Shown here: positions 27,189 through 36,506 of the stretch, one piece after another
Numbering within the stretch: the first letter of the stretch is position 1
Layout of the letters: each line of letters begins with the position of its first letter
Assembly (NCBI RefSeq): GCF_020524005.1
Contig: NZ_JAIVKK010000004.1
Span: forward strand, 620,001-684,000
Source of the DNA: Microbulbifer aggregans
GTDB lineage: Bacteria; Pseudomonadota; Gammaproteobacteria; Pseudomonadales; Cellvibrionaceae
DNA length: 64,000 nt
Direction: 5' to 3'
Program-made: the position numbers and the translations under genes
Notes under the pieces: model-generated
Databases searched by the model: none
What the model saw: the letters and a program-made list of their open reading frames with translations, nothing else
What the model was told of the DNA's origin: nothing

Positions 27189-29873
27189 TTAACCGGCGTT
27201 ACCGTTCATGGCTGCGGCCATGTCCAGGCAGCGCTGGTTTCTGAAACGGCGATTTTTCAGGGCTTTCTCCAGCAGCGGGTTCAATTGCTTGCCGCTGTTG
27301 AGGATACCTTCTACCTGCTCGACTCCTTCCTTGCTGCAGTTGAGCGGGAACAGGCGTGCGTAAGTGCCCACCAGCTCCGGTGCGTCGCTGCTATTCACTT
27401 CGTCCAGCGCGGCAACGATGCGATCAACGTTGGCAACGTACAGGTCCTGCTGTCCGGTGGGGAACAGGGCGCTGGCTGCATACTTGAGCTGCGCCAGTTT
27501 GAACTGGTCGCGGTTCTCAAGGATATTGCCCAGCCACTTGGCCTTGACCGCCTGTTGCGGGCGCAGGGCTTCGGCAGCGATGGCATTCAGCTGTGAACGG
27601 TCGGAGCTGTCTTTGGCCAGCTCGTCTTTGATCGCTTTTTCGTAGTCGCCGAACAGGTGCTCGTTCTGCAGGGCGATCAGGTTCCAGCGCTTGTCCGGAT
27701 CCAGGCTCAGGCCTTTGATGGTGAGCTTGCCGTTGAGCAGTTTCTCGGCGTTGGCCAGAGCCTGCTTGCTGTGGGCAACACTGGTGAAGGTGCCGAACCA
27801 GACTTTCTGGGCATCGCTGCCAGCGGCGGCGCTGTTCAGCTGGTTCCAGGCGAAGGTTTCAATCGCCTGTTGCAGTGCTTTGCGCTCGCTGGCGTCCATG
27901 TCGATCTGGCTCATCACCATAAAGTGGCCGGTGAGGTGACGGGAGATCATACGGATGACGTTGATGTTCTGCTCGGCACCGCCATTGGCGAGAGCGAAAC
28001 GAACGTATTCATCCATCGGCAGTTTCGCATCCAGCACGCTGTCTTCGAGGCTCTGCCACATCATCAGACGGGTGAACGGGCTCTCGATGTCATTGATGTG
28101 CTTGGACATGTTGTCGACGGAGACCTGATCCAGGGTGACCTTGGCAAAGGCCCAGTCACCTTCGTTCGGGTACACGATCTGCGGGCAGGCTTCGCCTTTG
28201 GCGGCGGTGACTTCGGTGCTGGCACCGCTGTAGGTCACCGGAATGGCCTTGCTCAGTACCATTTCGTCGCCCTGCATGTTGTACAGGCCAACCTGGGTGC
28301 GCTGTTCACGCAGGGCCGGGTAGTCTGCAGGCGCGCTCTGCTCGATGGTCAGGCTGGCAATCTTGCCGCCCTCGCACTGGAAGCTGGCGTGGATACTGTT
28401 CAGGCCGGCCTGGTACAGCCACTGCTGCTGCCACTCGCCCAGATCCTTGCCGGCGGCTTTGCCCAGGTGACCCATGAAGTCGTTCAGGGTGGAGTTCTTG
28501 TAGGAGAGATCCTTCAGGTAGTTGGAAACCCCTTTGCGGAATTCTTCCTTGCCCAGGTAGTAGGGCAGCTGTTTCAGGATGGAACCGCCCTTGCCGTAGG
28601 TGATGCCATCGAAGTTGGCAAACGCCTCATCGGTGTTTTTCACCGGCAGCTGGATTGCGTGGGTGGTCGGCAGCTGGTCTGCGTCGTAGGCCCACTGCTT
28701 GGTGCCCAGGTAGAAGTTTTCCCAGGCATCGTCAAACTCGCTGTTTTCCGCCAGCGACAGGTTGGCCATGTAGGTGGCGAAGCTTTCGTTCAGCCACAGG
28801 TCGTCCCACCAGTTCATGGTAACCAGGTCGCCGAACCACATATGCGCCATTTCGTGGGCGATCACGTTGGCCAGGCGCATGCGCTGGGCCTGGGTTTTCT
28901 CGCCGCGGGACACATAGCCTTCGTTGAAAGTCACCGCGGCCACGTTTTCCATCGCACCGGCATTGAAGTCGGGCACGATCACCTGGTCGTATTTTACGAA
29001 TGGGTAGTCCACTTCAAAGTATTTCTGGAAGAACGCGAAGGACTCCTGGGTGAACTTGAACCAGTCGGCCGGTTTCACGTACTCCGCCAGGGTCTTGCGC
29101 GCGAACAGGCGCAGCGGGATGCCGTCGGCATCGTCTTCCCACACGGTGAAAGGACCGGCGTGCAGGGAGAAAATGTAAGAAGAAAATTTCTTCGACTGCG
29201 GGAATACCCAGTGGTTGACGTCGCCGTTCGCCTTCACGCTTTCCTCTCGCACGGAGGAAATCACGCTCCAGTCTTTCGGCGCGGTCACGTCCAGGGTGTA
29301 GTGGGCTTTCAGGTTTGGCTGGTCGAAGTGCGGGAACAGGCGGTTGGCATCGTAGGGTTCGAAGTCGGTGTACATGTACACTTCGCCATCCACCGGATCT
29401 TCAAAGCGGTGCAGGCCGGAACCGTTGTTGGAGTACGCGTGTGTATAGTCGATCGCAATCGCATGCTTGCGGCCTTCCAGATACTTAGGCTCGATGGTGA
29501 TGAACTGGCCGTTGTATTCAAAAGGAACGGTATTGCCGTCCACCTGAACGCCAGCCACTTCACCGCCGGCGAAGTCGACGGTCAGGGGTTGCAGCAGATT
29601 GCGACGGAATTTTGTGTCTGCGATCACGCGGCCGGAAAAGGCTTCGCCGGTCTTGTCGATGGTAATGGACAGCTTGTAGTCCACCTGCGCGATCTGCTGC
29701 TTGCGCAGCTGTGCGTATTGTTCTGACAGGCCCGGCACATTTTCGCGCTCGATCACTTGATCGATCAGTGCGTGGGCAGTGCTGGTGGATTGCAGCTGGT
29801 TTGGCTCGAGGCTGCAAGCGGCGAGGATACCGCTGCACAGCAGGCCAACGGCAAATTTTCCGGTTCTGATCAT
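27189..29873 (-). CDS. M1-family aminopeptidase lipoprotein (PepN-like)
   Basis: Zinc aminopeptidase of 894 residues that removes N-terminal residues from peptides. GAMEN (DFNAGAMENVAAVTF) is the exopeptidase signature, and HEMAHMWFGD followed 18 residues later by the Glu of NESF forms the HExxH-18-E zinc site, near residues 335-365. The signal peptide MIRTGKFAVGLLCSGILAAC has lipobox LAAC, so it is membrane-anchored, unlike cytoplasmic PepN. The C-terminal half is the alpha-helical ERAP1-like domain. The ATG at 29873 with upstream GGGGATCCT is chosen over an ATG at 29912. Confidence 0.92.
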   Translation of the reverse strand: MIRTGKFAVGLLCSGILAACSLEPNQLQSTSTAHALIDQVIERENVPGLSEQYAQLRKQQIAQVDYKLSITIDKTGEAFSGRVIADTKFRRNLLQPLTVDFAGGEVAGVQVDGNTVPFEYNGQFITIEPKYLEGRKHAIAIDYTHAYSNNGSGLHRFEDPVDGEVYMYTDFEPYDANRLFPHFDQPNLKAHYTLDVTAPKDWSVISSVREESVKANGDVNHWVFPQSKKFSSYIFSLHAGPFTVWEDDADGIPLRLFARKTLAEYVKPADWFKFTQESFAFFQKYFEVDYPFVKYDQVIVPDFNAGAMENVAAVTFNEGYVSRGEKTQAQRMRLANVIAHEMAHMWFGDLVTMNWWDDLWLNESFATYMANLSLAENSEFDDAWENFYLGTKQWAYDADQLPTTHAIQLPVKNTDEAFANFDGITYGKGGSILKQLPYYLGKEEFRKGVSNYLKDLSYKNSTLNDFMGHLGKAAGKDLGEWQQQWLYQAGLNSIHASFQCEGGKIASLTIEQSAPADYPALREQRTQVGLYNMQGDEMVLSKAIPVTYSGASTEVTAAKGEACPQIVYPNEGDWAFAKVTLDQVSVDNMSKHINDIESPFTRLMMWQSLEDSVLDAKLPMDEYVRFALANGGAEQNINVIRMISRHLTGHFMVMSQIDMDASERKALQQAIETFAWNQLNSAAAGSDAQKVWFGTFTSVAHSKQALANAEKLLNGKLTIKGLSLDPDKRWNLIALQNEHLFGDYEKAIKDELAKDSSDRSQLNAIAAEALRPQQAVKAKWLGNILENRDQFKLAQLKYAASALFPTGQQDLYVANVDRIVAALDEVNSSDAPELVGTYARLFPLNCSKEGVEQVEGILNSGKQLNPLLEKALKNRRFRNQRCLDMAAAMNGNAG

Positions 29874-30085
29874 AGGATCCCCATAGGGTGCATTAGATTT
29901 ATTGGTGTGCATTACTGCATTAACGGCACCACTTATAGCATGGCGCTAAAGGCGCCACGAAGGCGGCTCACCCCGTTCAAGACACGGTTTGTCGCGGATA
30001 CAGGTTTCGCTCGGAAGATTCCTGTTGGTGGGAGCGCTTTGGGCGAGGAATGCCTTGGGAATGGTCGACGTGGTTGTTTTGGAAC

Positions 30086-30120
30086 CTGGCAAACCGCCGT
30101 CAGGTGCGACGGTTTGCCAG
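30086..30120. terminator. Hairpin downstream of the semialdehyde dehydrogenase gene, possible terminator
   Basis: An 11-bp perfect inverted repeat (30086-30096 with 30110-30120) lies 15 bases past the gene's stop. It lacks a clear U-tract on either strand, so its role as a terminator is uncertain. Confidence 0.5.
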
Positions 30121-30134
30121 ACTTCCCGCAAGGA

Positions 30135-31628
30135 TCAGTTACTCGGGAAAGAGAACTGTGCACCTTCGCGTACACCGCTGGAGGGCCAGCGCTGGGTGAT
30201 GGTTTTGCGGTTGGTGTAGAAGCGCACACCGTCCGGGCCATAAGCGCCGAGGCTGCCGAACAGGGAGCGCTTCCAGCCGCCGAAACTGTGGTAGGAAACC
30301 GGTACTGGCAGCGGTACGTTGATGCCCACCATACCCACGAGAACGTTGTCGCTGAAGTAACGAGCGGCTTCGCCGTCACGGGTGAAAATGCAGGTACCGT
30401 TGCCGTACTCGTGATCGTTGATCATCTGCATGGCTTGTTGCATGGATTCAGCGCGTACCACCAACAATACTGGGCCGAAGATTTCCTCTTCGTAGCAGGT
30501 CATGCCCGGCTTCACGTTGTCGATCAGGGTGCCGCCGACAAAGAAACCGTTCTCGTAACTGGCCACTTTCGGGTTGCGGCCGTCCACCACTACCGTTGCG
30601 CCCTGCTGTTCGGCACTGGTGATGTAGCCGTTCACCTTGTTCATGTGGGCTTCGGTAATTACCGGACCGAAGTCGTTGCTGCTGTCGGTGTAGGCACCGA
30701 CTTTCAGCTTCTGCATTTCTGCAGACATTTTCTCGATCAGCGCATCGGCTGCCGCATCGCCGACACACACGGCAACAGACAGGGCCATGCAACGCTCGCC
30801 GGAAGAGCCGAAGGCGGCGCCGGTCAGGGCTGCTACGGCGTTATCCATGTCCGCGTCGGGCATGATGATCGCGTGGTTCTTGGCTCCGCCCAGTGCCTGG
30901 CAGCGTTTGCCGTGGGCGCTGGCGGTGGCGTAGACGTATTCGGCGATCGGGGTAGACCCGACAAAGCTCACTGCCTGAACCTGCGGGTCGGTCAGCAGGG
31001 TGTCCACCGCGACTTTATCGCCGTTCACCACATTCAGAACACCATCCGGCAGACCGGCTTCCTGCATCAGTTGTGCGAGCAGCAGGGAGCAGGATGGATC
31101 ACGCTCTGACGGTTTCAGTACAAAGGTATTACCGCACACGATGGCCAGCGGGAACATCCACAGCGGTACCATCGCCGGGAAGTTGAACGGGGTGATGCCG
31201 GCGACCACGCCCAGTGGCTGCATCTCGCTCCAGGAATCAATGTTGGGGCCCACGTTGCGGCTGTGTTCGCCTTTCAGCATCTGGGGTGCATAGCAGGCAA
31301 ATTCCACATTCTCGATGCCGCGGGTGAGTTCGCCCATAGCGTCGTGGGAAATCTTGCCGTGCTCTTCACCGATCAGTGCGCAGATCTGCTCGGCGTTGTC
31401 TTCCAGCAGCTGCTTGAACTTGAACATGATCTTGGCGCGCTTGGCCGGCGGGGTGTTGCGCCATTCGGGATAGGCCGTCTGGGCGGAAGCGATGGCTTCC
31501 TCGACGGTGCTCTTGGCCGCGATGGCCACCTGCTTGGTGACCTCGCCCGTGGCCGGGTTGAAAACGTCCTGGGTGCGCTCGGCGGCTTCAACGACCTGGC
31601 CGTTGATAAAGTGGCCCACAATGCTCAT
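30135..31628 (-). CDS. mmsA: CoA-acylating (methyl)malonate-semialdehyde dehydrogenase
   Basis: Oxidises malonate semialdehyde or methylmalonate semialdehyde to acetyl-CoA or propionyl-CoA. The 497 residues match the MmsA/BauC/IolA group. The nucleophile is Cys280 in GSSGERCMAL. The usual general-base Glu is absent; LGGAKNHAI at 246-254 is diagnostic of the CoA-dependent family. FVGSTPIAEY (about 222-231) is the cofactor loop. ATG at 31628 is chosen for its purine-rich site and family match. It lies 115 bases after an omega-aminotransferase gene, so beta-alanine catabolism (BauC role) is the likely function. Valine and inositol breakdown are alternatives. Confidence 0.92.
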   Translation of the reverse strand: MSIVGHFINGQVVEAAERTQDVFNPATGEVTKQVAIAAKSTVEEAIASAQTAYPEWRNTPPAKRAKIMFKFKQLLEDNAEQICALIGEEHGKISHDAMGELTRGIENVEFACYAPQMLKGEHSRNVGPNIDSWSEMQPLGVVAGITPFNFPAMVPLWMFPLAIVCGNTFVLKPSERDPSCSLLLAQLMQEAGLPDGVLNVVNGDKVAVDTLLTDPQVQAVSFVGSTPIAEYVYATASAHGKRCQALGGAKNHAIIMPDADMDNAVAALTGAAFGSSGERCMALSVAVCVGDAAADALIEKMSAEMQKLKVGAYTDSSNDFGPVITEAHMNKVNGYITSAEQQGATVVVDGRNPKVASYENGFFVGGTLIDNVKPGMTCYEEEIFGPVLLVVRAESMQQAMQMINDHEYGNGTCIFTRDGEAARYFSDNVLVGMVGINVPLPVPVSYHSFGGWKRSLFGSLGAYGPDGVRFYTNRKTITQRWPSSGVREGAQFSFPSN

Positions 31629-31670
31629 GTTTTTCCTCTCTTTCAATTCTGTATTCGTCGTTTTCTTAGT

Positions 31671-31735
31671 GTCATGCCGGACTTGATCCGGCATCCAGCT
31701 TCGGAGCGTTGGATTCCGGCATACGCCGGAATGAC
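31671..31735. repeat. Two-hairpin REP-like repeat inside the beta-alanine operon
   Basis: Two adjacent stem-loops, 31674-31681 with 31687-31694 and 31713-31720 with 31725-31732, bounded by inverted GTCAT/ATGAC ends. This GTCATnCCGG...CCGGAATGAC type is a common intergenic repeat of proteobacteria. It fills the gap between the aminotransferase and mmsA genes and could modulate relative expression. Confidence 0.82.
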
Positions 31736-31743
31736 CGGGCAGG

Positions 31744-33093
31744 TTAACCTGCCGCTACTTCGGTAATTGCATCGCCAAGCGCGCTCACCAGCGTATCGAC
31801 CTCTTCGGGCTGCGCCACAAATGGCAGGCCCAGCTGAATGGTGTCGCCACCGTAGCGCACGTAAAAACCTTTTTCCCACATCTTCATTGCGATCTGGTAG
31901 GGGCGCAGCAGTGGCTCACCCGGTGCCGCCTCGATGGTCAGTCCGGCGGCCACGCCGCAGTTGCGGATGTCGGTGATCAGCGGAGTGCCCTTGAGCTGAT
32001 GTACCCGCTCTTCGAGCACTGTAGTGAGCTCAGCCGCGCGCGTGATCAGGTTTTCTTTCTCCAGGATATCCAGCGCCGCAAGGCCCGCGGCACAGGCCAC
32101 CGGGTGGGCGGAATAGGTATAGCCGTGGGGGAGTTCCAACAGATAATCAGGGCCGCCCTGTTCCATAAAGGTGTCGTAGATCTCCTGTTTGGCGATCACT
32201 GCACCCATGGGCACCGCACCATTGGTGAGCTGCTTGGCAGTATTGATGATGTCCGGGGTTACACCGAAGGCCTCGGCACCGGTGGCGGCGCCCATGCGGC
32301 CAAAGGCGGTAATGACCTCGTCGAAGATCAGCAGGATGTTGTGCTGGTCGCAGATCTCCCGGAGGCGCTGCAGATAGCCTACGGGCGGCGGCAACACGCC
32401 CGCGGAACCGGCCATGGGCTCCACGATGACCGCGGCGATATTGGAGGCGTCGTGCAGGGCGATCATTTCCAGCAGTTCGTCGGCCAGGTGGGCGCCGTCT
32501 TCCGGCATACCCTTGCAGAACTTGTTCTGCGGCAGCACGGTGTGGGGCAGGTGGTCGGCATCCACGGCGGGGCCGTAGAGGGCGCGATTGGCACCGATAC
32601 CGCCGACACTGATGCCGCCAAAGTTTACGCCGTGGTAACCCTTGGCGCGGCCGATCAGCTTGGTCTTGCTGGGCATGCCTTTCTTGCGCCAGTAAGCGCG
32701 GGCAATCTTCAGGGAGGTTTCGGCAGATTCGGAACCGGAGCCGGTGAAAAACACGCGGTTCAGGCCTTCTGGCATGAACTGGGTGATGCGTTCGGCCAGT
32801 TCAAAGGCCTTGGGGTGGCCGAACTGGAAGGCGGGCGAGTAGTCCAGGGTACGCAGCTGCTCGCTTACGGCATCGGCAATCTCCACGCGGTTGTGCCCGG
32901 CGCCGCAGGTCCACAGGCCAGACAGGCCATCGAACACGCGGCGGCCATCGGCGGTGAAGTAGTAACAGCCTTCCGCGCCGGTGATGATCCGCGGATCCTG
33001 CTTGAACTGGCGGTTGCCCGTATAGGGCATCCAATGGGCATTCAGTTGAGCCTGGCTCAGCCCGGCAAACTTATCGCTCACGCTACTCTCCAT
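31744..33093 (-). CDS. Omega-amino acid:pyruvate aminotransferase (beta-alanine transaminase, BauA-like)
   Basis: Class III PLP aminotransferase of 449 residues. It is predicted to transfer the amino group of beta-alanine to pyruvate, giving malonate semialdehyde. PLP Lys287 is in NTAKQLTNGAVPMG, Asp258 in LIFDEVITAFGRMG binds the pyridine nitrogen, and FFTGSGSESAETSLKIAR holds the phosphate loop. ARAYWRKKGMPSKTKLIGRA matches the omega-transaminase group. It precedes a CoA-acylating semialdehyde dehydrogenase gene, an arrangement known from the Pseudomonas bau cluster, and is divergent from a LysR regulator. Confidence 0.9.
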   Translation of the reverse strand: MESSVSDKFAGLSQAQLNAHWMPYTGNRQFKQDPRIITGAEGCYYFTADGRRVFDGLSGLWTCGAGHNRVEIADAVSEQLRTLDYSPAFQFGHPKAFELAERITQFMPEGLNRVFFTGSGSESAETSLKIARAYWRKKGMPSKTKLIGRAKGYHGVNFGGISVGGIGANRALYGPAVDADHLPHTVLPQNKFCKGMPEDGAHLADELLEMIALHDASNIAAVIVEPMAGSAGVLPPPVGYLQRLREICDQHNILLIFDEVITAFGRMGAATGAEAFGVTPDIINTAKQLTNGAVPMGAVIAKQEIYDTFMEQGGPDYLLELPHGYTYSAHPVACAAGLAALDILEKENLITRAAELTTVLEERVHQLKGTPLITDIRNCGVAAGLTIEAAPGEPLLRPYQIAMKMWEKGFYVRYGGDTIQLGLPFVAQPEEVDTLVSALGDAITEVAAG

Positions 33094-33219
33094 TCTTGTT
33101 ATTTCCGGCGCATTTGACCGTTGGGTTACGGCAAATTTAGAAGAGAGTTAAAGTTTCATAAATTGCAATTTATCGATCTTTAGTTTCATATGCTTGAAAC
33201 TAAATGCTGCGCCCCACCT

Positions 33220-33298
33220 GTAGGAGCCTGCTTGCAGGTGAACAACGCTGGTGGTGGCCATTGCTGCCGTGAAGGTTCGCCTGCAAGCAGGCTCCTAC
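33220..33298. repeat. REP-like inverted repeat between the aminotransferase and LysR genes
   Basis: Arms 33220-33243 and 33275-33298 (24 bases, one G-T wobble) enclose a 31-base spacer. The core GTAGGAGCCTGCTTGCAGG is the classic REP style seen in Pseudomonas and relatives. It lies 29 bases before the LysR start, in the divergent promoter region. A degenerate copy may occur near 42585-42610. Confidence 0.88.
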
Positions 33299-33327
33299 GG
33301 GGGCGTTGTGGAGAGAGATTAGAAGAC

Positions 33328-34251
33328 ATGGCTCGCACCCAAACGGCCCTCCTCGGGCAGCTCAGTGACATCGACCTGCGATTGCTGCGGGTATTCCGCG
33401 CAGTGGCGGAGGCGGGCGGCTTTACCGCAGCGGAGCTGGAACTCAATGTGGGACGTTCCACCATCAGCCGTCATATCAAGGATCTGGAGGTGCGCTTGGG
33501 CGTCAGCCTGTGCCGGCGTGGACGCGGTGGGTTTGCACTTACTGACGAGGGGCGCCAGATCTACCAGGCGACTCTGCGCTTATTGGCCTCCCTGGATACC
33601 TTTCGCGGCGAGGTGGCCGATGTGCACAAGCGCATGACCGGCCATATATCCATTGCCCTGTTCGACAAGATGGTCACCAACCCGGCGGCCCGTATCGGCG
33701 AGGCCTTGCGCCACTTCGACGATCTGGCACCGGAAGTGAGCCTGGATATCCACATTGAGCCGATCAACGAAATCGAGCGCGGAGTGATGGAGGGACGCTT
33801 TCAGCTGGGGGTGATACCCGCCCACCGCGCATCCCCCAGCCTCGAATACCAGCATTTGTTCTACGAGCAGATGTACCTCTACTGCGGTTACCGCCATCCT
33901 CTGTTCGATACGGCGGATATCTCGATTGATGACGACGCGATCCGCCGGAGTAAGTACGCTGGTCTTGGCTACCACTCACCGAATATGGAAGTCGGTAATC
34001 GTTTGGGGCTGGAGCGGGATATTACGGTCAACGACCAGGAGGCCATCGTTCACTGCCTGCAGTCCGGGCGCTATATCGGCTACCTGCCGGATCACTATGC
34101 GGAAACCTTCTTAAAAAAAGGCGAAATCCGTGCGATCTGTCCACAGCGCTACCAGTACGAGTGCGACTTTGTCGCTATTCAGCGGCAATCGCCCAGGCCG
34201 TCGAGGATTGTAAAAACGCTGTGGGAGTGCCTGGCGGATACACACCGTTGA
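33328..34251 (+). CDS. LysR-family transcriptional regulator of the beta-alanine genes
   Basis: DNA-binding regulator of 307 residues with an N-terminal winged helix (LRLLRVFRAVAEAGGFTAAE, then NVGRSTISRHIKDLEVRLG) and a C-terminal periplasmic-binding-like sensor domain. The ATG at 33328 is used because the longer frame to 33190 would translate through the REP repeat. It is divergent from the aminotransferase-mmsA operon, which suggests it controls that operon. In Pseudomonas BauR plays this role, but direct equivalence is inference. Confidence 0.88.
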   Translation: MARTQTALLGQLSDIDLRLLRVFRAVAEAGGFTAAELELNVGRSTISRHIKDLEVRLGVSLCRRGRGGFALTDEGRQIYQATLRLLASLDTFRGEVADVHKRMTGHISIALFDKMVTNPAARIGEALRHFDDLAPEVSLDIHIEPINEIERGVMEGRFQLGVIPAHRASPSLEYQHLFYEQMYLYCGYRHPLFDTADISIDDDAIRRSKYAGLGYHSPNMEVGNRLGLERDITVNDQEAIVHCLQSGRYIGYLPDHYAETFLKKGEIRAICPQRYQYECDFVAIQRQSPRPSRIVKTLWECLADTHR

Positions 34252-34270
34252 GGGCTTGCGTCATAACGCC

Positions 34271-34672
34271 TTAGTGCTCGCTATTTTTTACAATATGAAA
34301 AAATCGCCGCAGGGCTTTGGCTTTTTCTTCACGTCGCTTCATTTCCCGTTCAAGTTTCCTGCGTCGCTTTTCTTCATCTGTAGGCCAGGTGTCCGCTTCG
34401 GCCAGGGTGTGGATAACAGATTGCCAAAGTTGTCCACAGTCCAGCAGCAGGGGGTTGTGGATAATCGGGTAGCGGTTTTCCTGGTCGCAGACTTGCAGCC
34501 AGCCGTGCAGGGGGTGGTGAACCAGCAGGGTTGCCCGGGTGTTGGAGTTTTTGGCGGCGAGATTGATAAACGCGGAATGCAACTGCGTGCGGAAGCTTTG
34601 CGCGCCGGCCATGAACGTTGCGGTATTTCCGTGATATTTCAGTTGCAGCTGGAGAAAGCGGTAGGGAAGCAT
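34271..34672 (-). CDS. Hypothetical protein with basic C-terminal helix
   Basis: A 133-residue product with no family that I recognise. The first ~90 residues look like a mixed alpha/beta fold (MLPYRFLQLQLKYHG, NTRATLLVHHPLHGWLQVCD). The tail is a highly charged helix (EEKRRRKLEREMKRREEKAK). No signal peptide or membrane segment is visible, and the ribosome-binding site is weak. It converges with the LysR gene with 19 bases between. Codon use is similar to that of its neighbours, which supports coding. Confidence 0.55.
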   Translation of the reverse strand: MLPYRFLQLQLKYHGNTATFMAGAQSFRTQLHSAFINLAAKNSNTRATLLVHHPLHGWLQVCDQENRYPIIHNPLLLDCGQLWQSVIHTLAEADTWPTDEEKRRRKLEREMKRREEKAKALRRFFHIVKNSEH

Positions 34673-35094
34673 GATTCGACGTGAATTGGTTCAGTAGGAA
34701 ATGCTGGTGTGGTTGCGTAGCCTGAAAGTGCCAGGCACACAGCGAGGGTGAGGTAACACAGCCAGCCATAGGGGTATGTGCGCCGGGCGTGGAGGGGGAG
34801 ATGCTTGATCCATGATGCGATATATCCGTCAAATCCGTTTTAACGAACCACAAGTTTAGTGACTGCCCCGAGGGTTAAGCACCCGATATCTGGCGTTTGT
34901 GAGAGGCTAAGAGTAAACAGGGTGATGCAAGAGATGATACCGCGATAGTGCGTGGTATCAAGTTAGGGTGGGGGAGCGGAGTTGGTTACGAGTGGCTCTC
35001 GGCTACCTGTCCGCCAAAACCGGGCAAGAGGCAAACACGGCCCGCTGTGCCCGGTGAGTGTAGTGCCGCTTTGCGTTAACGGCGGCGCTCTCGC
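34673..35094. other. 422-base gap with no supported gene
   Basis: Between the hypothetical 34271-34672 gene and the Tsx-like gene I find no open frame with a ribosome-binding site. Short GC-rich inverted stretches occur near 35040-35090 and may end the Tsx transcript, but none has a clear U-tract. Confidence 0.4.
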
Positions 35095-35880
35095 TTAAAA
35101 GTGATATTTCACCAGCAGGTTGATGTTGCGCTCGTTGGAGTCGATGCCAAAGGTACCGTCCTTGATGCCAAATTTGTCATTCCAGTGCACATACTCCACA
35201 CCGGCATAGAGCTTTTTCGGCTTGCCGGCGCGCGCGCCGATATCCCACTTCAGCTGTGAGGTGAAGTTCATGGTTGAATGCGCATCGGCGGAAGCGCTGG
35301 CCCAGTCCAGAAAACCGTCGTAGAGGAATTCTTCGCTACCCAGTGTAAACGGCAGGCCCCAGGCCAGGGTCAGCTGCTCGTTGTCGGCTTTGTCTTCGTT
35401 GTTGCGCTGGTACAGGTTCGCCTGGAAGAAAGTAAAGCCCGGTACGTCCAGATCAAAACCCACGCCCGTCAGGGTGTTCATAAAGTGCGGGCCGGTGGCG
35501 GTAAGGTGGTCCGGATCGTCCATATTGCCCAGTTCCAGCTGTCCGGCCAGCAGCACATCTTTTACCGGGCCATACGCCAGTTCTTTGCCGCTCAGTTTGC
35601 CCAGGCTCAGGCGCGGGGAAATTTCGGTGTACCACTCGGTTGAGTTGTCATCCGAGACCAGGTAGTCGCTGAACAGGAACAGGTCACCCCAGCTGTGGCC
35701 GCTGGCGTGTTCGAAGGTCATCACCGTGCGGCTGGAATCGTCGCTATCCAGGCTGTAGTGCACCTTGTAGTCATTGCCACGCAGTGCAGTCAGACTGTTG
35801 TCTTGCCAGAAGACTTCGGCGTAGCTGGAGACTGAGAATAATCCGGCAACAAACAGGAACGGGGACTGGGTCAGCTTCAT
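35095..35880 (-). CDS. Tsx/OmpK-family nucleoside-specific channel-like outer membrane protein
   Basis: Outer-membrane beta-barrel of 261 residues with signal peptide (MKLTQSPFLFVAGLFSVSSYA). Tsx-like features are the aromatic start EVFWQDNSLTALRG, FEHASGHSWGDLFLFSDYLV (about 54-73), ISPRLSLGKLSG and the C-terminal INLLVKYHF ending in Phe. The family in other bacteria imports nucleosides. An inverted repeat at 35921-35942 lies 41 bases upstream and may be the operator. Confidence 0.85.
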   Translation of the reverse strand: MKLTQSPFLFVAGLFSVSSYAEVFWQDNSLTALRGNDYKVHYSLDSDDSSRTVMTFEHASGHSWGDLFLFSDYLVSDDNSTEWYTEISPRLSLGKLSGKELAYGPVKDVLLAGQLELGNMDDPDHLTATGPHFMNTLTGVGFDLDVPGFTFFQANLYQRNNEDKADNEQLTLAWGLPFTLGSEEFLYDGFLDWASASADAHSTMNFTSQLKWDIGARAGKPKKLYAGVEYVHWNDKFGIKDGTFGIDSNERNINLLVKYHF

Positions 35881-35920
35881 TAAATACCTCGAATTCAGCT
35901 GGCGGAGTCCGTCCCGCTAC

Positions 35921-35942
35921 GACTATAGAAGACTCTATAGTC
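35921..35942. promoter_or_regulatory. Perfect inverted repeat upstream of the Tsx-like gene, operator candidate
   Basis: GACTATAG at 35921-35928 and CTATAGTC at 35935-35942 are perfect reverse complements with a 6-base spacer. They lie 41-62 bases before the ATG, where a repressor would cover the promoter. The rest of the 416-base gap 35881-36296 holds the csp terminator and no gene I can support. Confidence 0.45.
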
Positions 35943-36253
35943 AATAGTTGGTTAAAAAATGAACGCGGAATCTACCGGAATTCGGGGTGGTTTTCTACTT
36001 CGCTTGCAGGACTGCTGTCTGATTCCTGTACGCGCTCTGGAAGCCTTTTACTTTTGAAAGGCTGATTTCGGGGATTATGTTTTCCAGAAAAGTTATTGGC
36101 GGGGGCTGTGTTTCAGTAGGTATCCGCTCGTGAGGTCTGGAATTCCCGGTTCACGGCGTGTGATAAAGACACTCACTGACTATCAAAGGCGGACGATATT
36201 GCTCCGTGCAGGAAACATAGTGGCGTTGTCGAGGAAAGATGAATGCACAAATA

Positions 36254-36280
36254 AAAAACGGGCCCGTTGGGCCCGTTTTT
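36254..36280 (-). terminator. Rho-independent terminator of the cold-shock gene
   Basis: A perfect 12-bp stem (36254-36265 with 36269-36280), loop GTT, and A/T-tract ends 16 bases beyond the csp stop. Confidence 0.93.
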
Positions 36281-36296
36281 AGATATCCAGTACTAA

Positions 36297-36506
36297 TTAC
36301 AGTACTACGATATTCTCTGCCTGCAGGCCTTTGGCGCCTTGAGTTACAGTGAACTCAACGGCCTGACCTTCAGTCAGGGTACGGAAGCCGGTGCTGGCGA
36401 TCGCGCTGAAGTGCGCAAATACGTCTGGGCCAGACTGCTGCTCAATAAAGCCAAAGCCTTTGGTTTCGTCGAACCACTTTACGGTTCCAGTCACGGTATT
36501 GGACAT
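36297..36506 (-). CDS. Cold-shock domain protein (CspA family)
   Basis: Single OB-fold nucleic-acid-binding protein of 69 residues that binds RNA or single-stranded DNA. It carries RNP1 in KGFGFIEQQ (about 16-24) and RNP2 in VFAHFSAI (about 29-36), preceded by [10 protein letters not shown]. The C-terminal [11 protein letters not shown] is typical. An AT-rich leader of more than 100 bases precedes it, which is common for csp genes whose mRNA leader controls expression, but I cannot define the RNA structure. Confidence 0.95.
   Translation of the reverse strand: MSNTVTGTVKWFDETKGFGFIEQQSGPDVFAHFSAIASTGFRTLTEGQAVEFTVTQGAKGLQAENIVVL

Noticed and set aside
27657-29726. Long plus-strand open frame opposite the aminopeptidase
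   Set aside because: It is a shadow of the high-GC aminopeptidase gene; its product is not protein-like and no motif is present.
33190-33327. N-terminal extension of the LysR regulator
   Set aside because: It would translate through the REP repeat and lacks any LysR similarity.
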